64,000 nucleotides of DNA from Pseudomonadota bacterium (GTDB lineage Bacteria; Verrucomicrobiota; Verrucomicrobiia; Limisphaerales; SXTU01), in NCBI GenBank assembly GCA_009922615.1, contig RFVF01000023.1, positions 1 to 64,000 on the forward strand. The letters run 5' to 3'. A program made the translations under genes and the position numbers. Position 1 is the first letter of the stretch; each line of letters starts with the position of its first letter. Under the pieces are notes generated by a model that saw only the letters and a program-made list of their open reading frames with translations, searched no databases and had not been told where the DNA came from. Below, piece by piece: positions 28,062 to 35,682 of the stretch.

Positions 28062-29654
28062 ATGCCCGCCATGAACCCTGCCTCTTCCATCCGCTTTTCC
28101 ACCTGGATGTCCCTGGCTGTTGTCTCGCTCTGTCCTGTGTTGCACGCCGACGTGAAACTCCCGGGAGTTTTCTCCGACCACATGGTTCTCCAACGCGATC
28201 AGTCACTCACATTCTGGGGCTGGGCGGATGAGGGGGAAATGGTGACGATCGAGTTTCAAGGTCAAAAGGCTACGGCTACCGCCTTCCGGCAACTCCCCAA
28301 CCCGTTGAGCCGCTGGCAGGTCAAACTCGGGCCTTTCAAGGTCAGCACCACTCCCGCCTCACTCATCGTGCAGGGCAAGAACCGCGTCGAGCGCAAGGAT
28401 GTGCTCGTGGGCGATGTGTGGATTTGCAGTGGCCAGTCGAACATGGAGTTTCCCCTGGCCCGGTCCGCCGACGCCGAGAAGGAGCTGCCCGTCGCCAGCC
28501 TGCCGTTGGTCCGGCTTTTCACCGTTCCGCGCACCAAGGCCGCCGAGCCGGTGGGGGATGTGCGTGCCACCTGGCAGGAGTGCCGCACTCCGGGCAGCTT
28601 TTCAGCGGTGGGTTACTACTTCGGGCGCGACCTGCAAAAAGCCCTTGGTGTGCCCATCGGGCTGATTGGCACCTACTACGGCGGCACACCAGCCGAGGCG
28701 TGGGCCACGCGTAACACGATGAATAACCACCCAGACCTGCGCCGCGATTTCTCTGAGCGCATCGACAAGCTGCGCAACGATTACGCGGGGGCTGTGCAGA
28801 AGTTCAATGCCGACGCCGAGGAGTTGAAGAAGAAGGGCAAGCGCCCGACCGCTCCGCCGCCGAAGGCCCCGGTGATCCCCGCCTGGCAAGGGTCGGAACT
28901 ATATAATGGCATGGTTGCTCCGCTGGTGCCCTATGGCCTTCGCGGCGTCATCTGGTATCAAGGTGAATCCAATGCCGACCGCGCGGCGCAGTATAACGTG
29001 CTGTTTCCCGAGCTTATCAAAGGCTGGCGCGCGGCCTGGGAACTGGGCGATTTTCCGTTCCTCGCCGTGCAACTCGCGCCCTTCGACAAGGGCCGCAATC
29101 GTCCGGTGGAGCAAATCATGGCCACACCAGAAGACTCCGACTGGGCGCGGCTCCGCGAGGTGCAGCTGCAGACGGGCAAGGCTGTGCCAAACTACGCCTG
29201 CGTCGTCACCACCGATGTGGGCGACAAGGATGACATCCACCCGAACCGGAAGGAACCCGTGGGCGCGCGGCTCGCGCTCGCGGCGCGAGCCCTAACCTAC
29301 GGCGAGAAGCTGGTGGCAACCGGGCCGACTTTCAAGGAGCAGATCATTCAAGGTGAAAAAGTTCTGCTGCGCTTCGACAGCGTCGGCACGGGGTTGGTGG
29401 CGCGCGGCGACAAACTTACGGGCTTCGCGATCTGTGGCGAGGACAAGCAGTTCGTCTGGGCGGACGCACAGATCCAGGCGGATAACACCGTTCTCGTGAG
29501 CGCCTCAACGGTGAAGAAGCCGGTTGCCGTGCGGTATGGCTGGGCTGATTTCCCGGTGGTGAATCTGTTCAACAAGGAGGGCCTTCCCGCCTCGCCCTTC
29601 CGCACGGATAACTTTCCGCCGCCGCCGCCGTTGCCGGTCAAGGCGAAGAAGTGA
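28062..29654 (+). CDS. Sialate O-acetylesterase-like SGNH hydrolase, secreted
   Basis: 530 residues from the ATG at 28062, which has a G-rich GGGTGGGGG just upstream; an in-frame ATG at 28071 is also possible. The N-terminus is a signal peptide (WMSLAVVSLCPVLHA). The mature part starts with a beta-sandwich containing GVFSDHMVLQRDQ, typical of this family. Next is the catalytic block ICSGQSNMEFPL, with the nucleophile Ser near residue 126, then GVIWYQGESNA, and DDIHPNRK carrying the Asp-His pair. The C-terminal part is another beta-rich domain. The family removes O-acetyl groups from sialic acids or other acetylated glycans outside the cytoplasm. In Verrucomicrobia such enzymes often act on polysaccharides, so the exact substrate is open. 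Confidence 0.9.
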   Translation: MPAMNPASSIRFSTWMSLAVVSLCPVLHADVKLPGVFSDHMVLQRDQSLTFWGWADEGEMVTIEFQGQKATATAFRQLPNPLSRWQVKLGPFKVSTTPASLIVQGKNRVERKDVLVGDVWICSGQSNMEFPLARSADAEKELPVASLPLVRLFTVPRTKAAEPVGDVRATWQECRTPGSFSAVGYYFGRDLQKALGVPIGLIGTYYGGTPAEAWATRNTMNNHPDLRRDFSERIDKLRNDYAGAVQKFNADAEELKKKGKRPTAPPPKAPVIPAWQGSELYNGMVAPLVPYGLRGVIWYQGESNADRAAQYNVLFPELIKGWRAAWELGDFPFLAVQLAPFDKGRNRPVEQIMATPEDSDWARLREVQLQTGKAVPNYACVVTTDVGDKDDIHPNRKEPVGARLALAARALTYGEKLVATGPTFKEQIIQGEKVLLRFDSVGTGLVARGDKLTGFAICGEDKQFVWADAQIQADNTVLVSASTVKKPVAVRYGWADFPVVNLFNKEGLPASPFRTDNFPPPPPLPVKAKK

Positions 29655-29669
29655 AATCCAAGCCAGAAT

Positions 29670-29689
29670 AGCGGGTTAATTCTCCCGCT
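29670..29689. terminator. Short hairpin between convergent genes
   Basis: AGCGGG and CCCGCT, separated by eight bases, can form a 6-bp stem. It sits in the 21-bp gap between two convergent genes and overlaps the end of the minus-strand gene. There is no clear T tract, so a terminator role is only possible. Confidence 0.25.
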
Positions 29690-31064
29690 TGAAGAAGCGT
29701 TGCACCGCTCCTTTGTGGCGGGGGAGAAGTTGCTGGACGTTCGCCGCGCCGCCGCCGGCTTCGGCTCCGGCCAGTGCGCCGGCGGAGGCGGTCTCCTTGT
29801 CGCCGGTCACTTCGGGCGCGCTGCGGCTGATGCCCACAAGCTGCGCATCCTTCAAGCCGTTGAGCGGCCCCATCGGCAGCGCGGTGTCCTTGAATTTCAT
29901 GCCGGACTCGTCAGACGGGTCCGTCCACGTGAGCGGGGCGTCGCCGCGACCGCGATCCACGCCACCTTGGCCATAGGACTGCACGACCATGAGGACGGAA
30001 TCGAGGTTCGCACCGTTCTCGGCGAGGAAGGCGGCGAGGCCGGCGGGGTTCGGGCACTGGCCGGCGTTCTTGCAGGCTTCGAGGAGCTTCGGGTCAATCA
30101 TCTTGAGGTTCGCAAGCTTGTTGAGGATATCGCCGAGCTTCTCCTTCTTGCCTTGGAGGGCCTTCATCAATTCCTTGAGCTGCTCGGCGTTGAGCTTGCC
30201 TTCCTTCGCGGCCTTGAGGAGTTCCTCTGGGAGCTTCGCGGCGAGGACGCCTTGCTCGAGCTTCGCCTGCTGAAGGAGCGACGCAAGGTCTTGCATGGAT
30301 CGTTCCAGCAGCGATGAAGCTGAGTCCGGCAGAAGGCGCAGCGCGGCGGCGAGTGTTTCGGCCTGCTTCATGGCTTCAGTCTTCTGGATGGTCTCCTCGG
30401 CGGCCTGCTTGGCGAGGTCTGCGTTGGATTGTTTGAGGTGGTCGAGGGATTCCCAGGTCTTGGCCGGGTCTTTGGCGGCAGATTCTTTCCCGAGGCGGGC
30501 CAGCTCTTTCTTGAGTTCAAGCGCCTTGTCCTCCGGCAAAATCTTTTCCTCCTCCAACGCCGTGATCTGCTCGGTCAACTCGGTGACCAGCCTGCCCACG
30601 TCCAGCGGACGCTGTGCTGCGCCGACAATGAACCGCTCAGGCATCAGCATGGACGCGCCGAGGAAGAGCGCTGCCGCGCAGAAGAGCGTCAGCGGCCGGC
30701 CACTGCTCCAGCGCAAGACGGGCTGCGTGGGTTTGGAGTCCTTTTGCCACGCCGAGACATCGGCTTGTGCAGCGGCCATGATTAGACCACCGGCGTGATT
30801 GTGGCGGTCCATCGCCGCACGCACGGCGGCGAGTAGCGGCCGGCGCTGCCATTCGATCCACGCGGCGACAGCGACGACCGGCACCAATCCGACCAATCCG
30901 CCGATGAGCCAGTGCGACGCCACCAAACCTGTCACGCGCGCCACGAGCACAGCGACACCCACGGCCAGCAACCAGACAGTCGCGCAGCGCAAGGCGGTGC
31001 GGAACATGAGCACGAACGCGAGGCGTTGGGCGAACTCGCGGATGGCTGGCTCGCTGGAGTTCAT
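29676..31064 (-). CDS. Membrane-anchored coiled-coil protein of unknown function
   Basis: 462 residues. The first ~95 residues hold two hydrophobic segments (about 27-45 and 50-70). A third lies near 128-148 (LFCAAALFLGASMLM). A long charged, Lys/Glu/Ala/Leu-rich stretch of about residues 155-340 should form coiled coil (repeats such as ALEEEKILPEDKALELKKEL). The C-terminal ~100 residues are Gly/Ala-rich and contain RGRGDAPLTWTDPSDESGMK. Similar proteins occur in verrucomicrobial and planctomycete gene sets around MoxR/DUF58 loci, but no such partners are visible here. I recognise no enzyme motif. The start has no clear ribosome site. Confidence 0.65.
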   Translation of the reverse strand: MNSSEPAIREFAQRLAFVLMFRTALRCATVWLLAVGVAVLVARVTGLVASHWLIGGLVGLVPVVAVAAWIEWQRRPLLAAVRAAMDRHNHAGGLIMAAAQADVSAWQKDSKPTQPVLRWSSGRPLTLFCAAALFLGASMLMPERFIVGAAQRPLDVGRLVTELTEQITALEEEKILPEDKALELKKELARLGKESAAKDPAKTWESLDHLKQSNADLAKQAAEETIQKTEAMKQAETLAAALRLLPDSASSLLERSMQDLASLLQQAKLEQGVLAAKLPEELLKAAKEGKLNAEQLKELMKALQGKKEKLGDILNKLANLKMIDPKLLEACKNAGQCPNPAGLAAFLAENGANLDSVLMVVQSYGQGGVDRGRGDAPLTWTDPSDESGMKFKDTALPMGPLNGLKDAQLVGISRSAPEVTGDKETASAGALAGAEAGGGAANVQQLLPRHKGAVQRFFKREN

Positions 31065-31129
31065 TGGATTAAGTTGTGCGCAACTTAGAAGCGGGGCAGG
31101 TGAGCGTCAAGTGTGGCTACGATTTCTCC

Positions 31130-31190
31130 CTCTTGCTCGTAATCCTAATAGCAATCCTGCTCCTCTCAGAGGCGCGTCGAGGAGCAAGAG
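31130..31190. repeat. Inverted repeat with period-6 core
   Basis: In the gap between two minus-strand genes, CTCTTGCTC (31130-31138) is repeated inverted as GAGCAAGAG (31182-31190). The interval contains hexamer-like copies (AATCCT, AATAGC, AATCCT, GCTCCT). It looks like an interspersed repeat rather than a gene. A role as a transcript end is possible, but there is no T tract. Confidence 0.5.
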
Positions 31191-31212
31191 ATAGATCGAG
31201 AACCCGACGAGT

Positions 31213-32190
31213 TCACTTGTTCTGCGAATACCGTTGCTTGCCCGTGAGCAAGCCAACCGCCGTGCCGACAAAGCCGACGAAGAAGAGATACACGTTGAAG
31301 AACGGCAGGTAGACCCAGGTTTTCCACGACTTCACGCGCCACGATTCCATGTTGCTCAAGTTGCTGCCGATGATGATGGCGAGCGCGGCGGGCACGCAGA
31401 ATTGCGGCACCAGCAGCAACGGGACGAGGCAGTAAAGATACTTGGCGAGGTGATGCGTCCAGTGGCCGGCGTAGGGAATGCGGCGCAGGCCGAAGCCCCA
31501 CGTGCGGAAGAGTGCGCCGAACGATTCGGCGACCTGATAATGCTTGCGGAACAGGTGCTGCCAGCTCGTTTTCAGCGACTGGAAATGGTAGTGGATGATT
31601 TCCACGTCGCTGACGAAGACCTCGCCCTTCTGGCTGAGGCGCATGAAGAGGTCCATGTCCTCGCCCGCGAAGTGGAATTGCGCGGTGTTGTAGCAACCGA
31701 TGCTGCGATACACGTCCGCGCGGTGTAGGTCGAACTTCCCGCTGATGCCCTGTCGGATGCGCCCGATCCACCGGGCCATGAGCACCTGGCCCCAGAAGTT
31801 GTATTGCAGGAAGTTCTCCATCGGCAGCGTGACCAGCGCGACGACGGACACGCGACCCGGCACTTCGTGGAGCTGCTGCATCATTCGCTCCAACGCGCCC
31901 TTGTCCTCCGGCACGCAGTCCTGCTGCATGTTCAGGATGTAATCGCCGGTGGCTTCCTTGGCGCCGAGGTTGTAGTCCCAGCTCAAGGCCACATCCACCG
32001 GGTTCTTGACGAGGCGCGTGCCCGGCGGCGGGTTGTCGATGGGCTTGGGGCTGCTGTCCACGAGAATGATCTCGTGCGGGCTGAGCGTCTGCGCTTGGAG
32101 CGCGTCGATGAGCCGGGGCAAATCGCCGGCCTTCCCGTAGATGGGAATGATGACGGAAACTTTCGGATGGGCCGGGACGTTGCTGCTCAT
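31213..32190 (-). CDS. Family 2 glycosyltransferase with C-terminal membrane segments
   Basis: 325 residues from the ATG at 32190, chosen because the GT-A fold begins a few residues later (KVSVIIPIYGKAGDLPRLI). An upstream ATG at 32274 would add 28 residues unlike the family. Motifs: ILVDSSPKP in place of the usual DD-S, LNMQQDCVPEDK at the nucleotide-sugar DxD position, and GEDMDLFMRLSQKG, the acidic ED block of the catalytic site. The C-terminal third has hydrophobic stretches (LVPLLLVPQFCVPAALAIII and FFVGFVGTAVGLL), so it is probably membrane-attached. It likely transfers a sugar to a lipid-linked or surface glycan. The substrate cannot be read from sequence, and no polysaccharide operon surrounds it. 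Confidence 0.82.
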   Translation of the reverse strand: MSSNVPAHPKVSVIIPIYGKAGDLPRLIDALQAQTLSPHEIILVDSSPKPIDNPPPGTRLVKNPVDVALSWDYNLGAKEATGDYILNMQQDCVPEDKGALERMMQQLHEVPGRVSVVALVTLPMENFLQYNFWGQVLMARWIGRIRQGISGKFDLHRADVYRSIGCYNTAQFHFAGEDMDLFMRLSQKGEVFVSDVEIIHYHFQSLKTSWQHLFRKHYQVAESFGALFRTWGFGLRRIPYAGHWTHHLAKYLYCLVPLLLVPQFCVPAALAIIIGSNLSNMESWRVKSWKTWVYLPFFNVYLFFVGFVGTAVGLLTGKQRYSQNK

Positions 32191-32277
32191 GGCGCTGTTC
32201 AGCGTGGCGCTGGAACGCGCGGAAGTTACCGGGTGAATGAAGCGTGTCGAGGGGAAAGGCGAAGCCGCGAACACACT

Positions 32278-32688
32278 TCAATTCGCCCGGAAACTATCCG
32301 CCCCGCACAGCCCGCGCACGGCCGACATCAGTTCTCGCACCCCAAACGGCTTGGGCAGCAAGAAGTCCACCCCATGCGCCGCGAGGGTGCGCTTGTCGGG
32401 TAGGGTCAGGGCACTGCCAGTGATGAGCACTACCTTGGCGCGCGGTGCCAGGGCGCGGACGTGGCGGGCAAGTTCTAGGCCATTCATGCCGGGCATGTTC
32501 AGGTCGGTGACGAGGAGTTCCAGCTCATCGGGTGCCGTGCGCATGTCATCGAGCGCCTCGCACGGATCCGCGCAGCCGCGCACATCGGCGACGGAGAACT
32601 TGCGGAGGACTTGCTCTGTCAGGTTAAGAATGGGGGATTCGTCATCGACGACAAACCAGCGTGGGGTGGGGAGAGTGGGCGAGTTCAT
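32278..32688 (-). CDS. Single-domain response regulator (CheY-like receiver)
   Basis: 136 residues, just one receiver domain. FVVDDESPIL supplies the acidic pocket, LLVTDLNMPGMNG the phosphate-accepting Asp, LITGSAL the switch Ser/Thr position and LLPKPFG the conserved Lys. No output domain follows. No histidine kinase is adjacent, so it is an orphan that may serve as a phosphate relay or bind a partner protein. Downstream lies the glycosyltransferase on the same strand, about 90 bp away. Upstream is a divergent PQQ-like gene. The start is followed at once by the fold, so the length is right. Confidence 0.88.
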   Translation of the reverse strand: MNSPTLPTPRWFVVDDESPILNLTEQVLRKFSVADVRGCADPCEALDDMRTAPDELELLVTDLNMPGMNGLELARHVRALAPRAKVVLITGSALTLPDKRTLAAHGVDFLLPKPFGVRELMSAVRGLCGADSFRAN

Positions 32689-32890
32689 GCGGTTCCTTTG
32701 GTCTTATGCACGCGAAACCTTTCCCACGAACTTAGGCGTTGGGAAATGCGGACGTTTCATTAGGGGCGGCCCACTAAGGTGAATTGGGGAGAGGAAAGGT
32801 CGTTGAGTGTTCACGGTCCGCGTCCCGTCCAAGCCCCGCTTCGCACGGGCGGGTTGCCCTGCGGGGGAAGCTTTGCCTAAACTTGCGCCC

Positions 32891-34207
32891 ATGAAATTCG
32901 TCTCGATGCTCTCCACTCTGGCCTGCACGGTCACCTTCGCTCTCGCGGCCGACAACTGGCCGCAGTTCCGCGGCCCCAACGGCGATGGCAAGTCCTCCGC
33001 CACCGGCCTGCCGCTCAAGTGGAGCGAGACCGAGAACGTGAAATGGAAAACGCCCATCCACGACAAGGGCTGGTCCCAGCCCGTCATCTGGGGCGACCAA
33101 ATCTGGCTCACCACCGCCACGAGCAACGGCACCGCGCTCTTTGTCCTCACGCTCGACAAGAACTCGGGCAAGATCATCCGCGACGTGAAGCTCTTCGACG
33201 CGCAGCAGCCGGAGTTGTGGATGAAATACAACAGCTACGCCTCACCCACGCCGGTGATCGAAGAGGGGCGCGTGTATGTGAGCTTCGGCGAGGCGGGCAC
33301 AGCATGCCTCGACACCAAGACCGGCGCGAAGCTGTGGGAACGCCGCGACTTGAAGTGCAACCACTATCGCGGTGCGGGGTCGTCTCCCATCCTGTTCAAC
33401 AACCTGCTCATCCTTCATTTCGACGGCGCGGATGACCAGTTTGCCGTCGCGCTCGACAAGGCGACGGGCAAGGACGTGTGGAAGGTGAAGCGCTCGACGG
33501 ATTACCGCGACCTCGACGCCGCCGGCAAGCCGAAGGCCGAGGGTGATCTCCGCAAGGGCTACGCCACCCCGCAGATCGCGATGATCGAGGGCAAGCCCGT
33601 CCTCCTGAGCAACGGCGCGAAGGCGCATTACGGTTACGACCCGCTCACGGGCAAGGAGCTGTGGCAAGTGGAGAACCAGCCGTTCCACTCGACGGGCTCG
33701 CGGCCGATCTACGCTCACGGGTTGATTTACTTCGCCGCTGGTTTTTCCAAGGGGCATTTCTACGCCATCAAGCCCCCGCCTGCGTCCGCGTGGAAGGCAG
33801 GCAACATCCTCGACGCCTCGAAGGACAGCGAGGCCGTGGCCGGTAAACCGCAGCTCGTGTGGAAGTTGATCAAGGGCGTGCCCGAGACGCCTTCGCCCAT
33901 CTTGAATGGCGACCTGCTCTTCCTCGTGGACAACGGCGGCTTCGCCAGCGCGGTTGAGGCCAAGACCGGGAAGATCGTGTGGGCCGAGCGCACGCCGTTG
34001 AAGGCCGTGTATGCCTCGCCCGTGTTCGCCGAAGGTCGCATCTACGCTGCTGACCGCGAGGGCCGCTGCGTTGTGTTCGCCGCCGCGCCCGAGTTCAAGT
34101 TACTCGGCGAGAGCAAACTTGACGGCCCCATCGAGGCCTCGCCCGCCATCAGCGGCAAGGCGCTCTACCTGCGCACGGCGAAGTCGCTGTATCGGATCGA
34201 GCAGTGA
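32891..34207 (+). CDS. Secreted PQQ-type beta-propeller protein
   Basis: 438 residues from the ATG at 32891, chosen because a signal peptide follows directly (MKFVSMLSTLACTVTFALAA, cleavage near ADN). An upstream ATG at 32807 would add a non-homologous leader. The mature protein opens with NWPQFRGPNGDGKS, the hallmark of planctomycete and verrucomicrobial outer-membrane-assembly-like propellers. It then shows repeated blades such as YVSFGEAGTACLDTKTGAKL and GYDPLTGKELWQV. These proteins resemble PQQ dehydrogenases and BamB, but the short blades and missing quinone and metal motifs give no proof of enzyme activity. Likely role: periplasmic scaffold or redox-related propeller. The gene stands alone, divergent from the response regulator. 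Confidence 0.85.
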   Translation: MKFVSMLSTLACTVTFALAADNWPQFRGPNGDGKSSATGLPLKWSETENVKWKTPIHDKGWSQPVIWGDQIWLTTATSNGTALFVLTLDKNSGKIIRDVKLFDAQQPELWMKYNSYASPTPVIEEGRVYVSFGEAGTACLDTKTGAKLWERRDLKCNHYRGAGSSPILFNNLLILHFDGADDQFAVALDKATGKDVWKVKRSTDYRDLDAAGKPKAEGDLRKGYATPQIAMIEGKPVLLSNGAKAHYGYDPLTGKELWQVENQPFHSTGSRPIYAHGLIYFAAGFSKGHFYAIKPPPASAWKAGNILDASKDSEAVAGKPQLVWKLIKGVPETPSPILNGDLLFLVDNGGFASAVEAKTGKIVWAERTPLKAVYASPVFAEGRIYAADREGRCVVFAAAPEFKLLGESKLDGPIEASPAISGKALYLRTAKSLYRIEQ

Positions 34208-34233
34208 GCGGGGAGCACACGCACCTCCCAAGT

Positions 34234-35028
34234 TTATCTGCCGATCAGGAACGGCAGGATCACCAAATTCACGTAGACCGCCGCGAGTAGGTCATCCACC
34301 GTCACGCCCCAGCCGCCGGGGAGTGACTGGCTTTGATGCACGGGCCAGGGCTTCCAGACGTCGAAGAGGCGGAAGGCGGCGAAGACGGCAACGACTCCGA
34401 ACAAGCGGTTGCTGCTGAAGAAGTGTGCGACAGTTGGCATCTTGCTGGTGTCATTCGTCACAGCCAGCACCCACGCGCTGAAGCACAGCGGCACGGCGAT
34501 GATTTCATCCAGCACGACGGAACCGGGGTCTTTCTGGCCGAGAACTTTTTCCGCGATACCACAAGCCGCAACAGACACAGGAACGCTTAGGAGTATCCCA
34601 CCGAAAAACATCCACAGTGAACCCGGCACCAACAGAGCGGCGAACCAGATCAGGCCGATGACTGAACCCCAGGTGCCGGGACCGGGTTTCAGGCTGCCCG
34701 TCCCGAAACCTTGGGCGAGCCACACAATGGGGTCGAGGTCGGTGCGTTCGGGGTAGGGGATTTCGATACGGGGTGAGCTACTTAAATCAGCCGGCTCGCG
34801 TTGCTTGCCGCCAATGGGACTCCTTAGTTCGTCAATTCCTAACTTGAAACCCCGAATAAACATTTTCGGACGAAGCACGCCGAGCAGGACCAGCAAGACC
34901 ACTGCGATCAGGACAAGTTCGCCTCCCGAAATGCCGATCATGGCTAGCTGTGAGATTGAGAATTGCGCTGTGATGGACATCAGCTTCGCGCCGTTGCGAG
35001 TTGAATGTTGCTGTGGCGTGTTCCCCAC
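34234..35028 (-). CDS. pgpA: Phosphatidylglycerophosphatase A with extra TatA-like N-terminus
   Basis: 264 residues from 35028; an internal ATG at 34980 would give 248. PgpA removes phosphate from phosphatidylglycerol phosphate, the last step of phosphatidylglycerol synthesis. Family blocks are clear: GTGSLKPGPGTWGS, VVLDEIIAVPLCF, FRLFDVWKPWPV and GGWGVTVDDLLAAV. Classical PgpA is about 160-170 residues; here about 90 extra residues precede it. That extension holds a hydrophobic helix after Gly-Glu-Leu (GELVLIAVVLLVLLG) and an amphipathic stretch (KMFIRGFKLGIDELR), the layout of a TatA/TatB protein. pgsA, the enzyme of the preceding step, ends only 9 bp upstream, so the two are surely co-transcribed. 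Confidence 0.9.
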   Translation of the reverse strand: MGNTPQQHSTRNGAKLMSITAQFSISQLAMIGISGGELVLIAVVLLVLLGVLRPKMFIRGFKLGIDELRSPIGGKQREPADLSSSPRIEIPYPERTDLDPIVWLAQGFGTGSLKPGPGTWGSVIGLIWFAALLVPGSLWMFFGGILLSVPVSVAACGIAEKVLGQKDPGSVVLDEIIAVPLCFSAWVLAVTNDTSKMPTVAHFFSSNRLFGVVAVFAAFRLFDVWKPWPVHQSQSLPGGWGVTVDDLLAAVYVNLVILPFLIGR

Positions 35029-35037
35029 GCTGCTATC

Positions 35038-35682
35038 TCACATGTCTTCGAGGTAAATCTGCCGGTTCTTCCACAGGTAGAGCGCGCCGGAGGTGAAGGT
35101 CAAGAAGACCGTGACCCAGAGCGCGATTGCGGGGAACCACGGCATGAGCAGGCCAAAGAAGTCCCGCAGCCACGGCCACCACTCCACGTGCGCGTCCAGC
35201 ACCAGCACTGCGATGATGGCGGTGATCTGCGAAATGGTCTTGTGCTTGCCGTAGCGTTCGGCGGCGAGCGTCACGCCCTTTGACGCGGCGAGCAGGCGCA
35301 GACCGGTGATGGCCAGCTCGCGAGCAACGATGAGGACAACCATCCACGCCTCGACGCCCACGGCCGGCAGCGCGCCGGTGTCCGGGTTGAACTTGCTGCG
35401 CTCGACCAGCGCGATGAACGCCGAGCAGGTAAGAATCTTGTCCGCCAGCGGGTCCATGAGGATGCCGAAGCTGGTGATGAGCTTGCGCTCTCGGGCAATC
35501 TTGCCGTCGAAGTAGTCTGTCAGGCTGGCGATGCTGAAGAGGATCAGCGCGATAGTGTCGTTGACGGGCGAGCGCGAGAACATCGCGACGAGAAACAACG
35601 CCGTGAGGACGAAGCGCGAGACGGTGAGTTTGTTGGGCAGGTTCACGCCAGTGTCCCGAGTTTCCTTAAATCGGCTCCGCAA
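35038..35682 (-). CDS. pgsA: CDP-diacylglycerol--glycerol-3-phosphate 3-phosphatidyltransferase
   Basis: 214 residues. It transfers the phosphatidyl group of CDP-diacylglycerol to glycerol 3-phosphate, making phosphatidylglycerol phosphate. The CDP-alcohol phosphotransferase signature DG-x2-AR-x8-G-x3-D-x3-D is complete at about residues 59-81 (DGKIAR ... GILMDPLAD). The N-terminal LPNKLTVSRF is also typical of PgsA. Membrane helices cover most of the rest. From the ATG at 35682 the gene overlaps the rimO 3' end by 17 bp. A GTG at 35646 directly before NLPNKLTVSRF gives no overlap and matches family length better. It lies between rimO and pgpA, all in one direction. Confidence 0.93.
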   Translation of the reverse strand: MRSRFKETRDTGVNLPNKLTVSRFVLTALFLVAMFSRSPVNDTIALILFSIASLTDYFDGKIARERKLITSFGILMDPLADKILTCSAFIALVERSKFNPDTGALPAVGVEAWMVVLIVARELAITGLRLLAASKGVTLAAERYGKHKTISQITAIIAVLVLDAHVEWWPWLRDFFGLLMPWFPAIALWVTVFLTFTSGALYLWKNRQIYLEDM

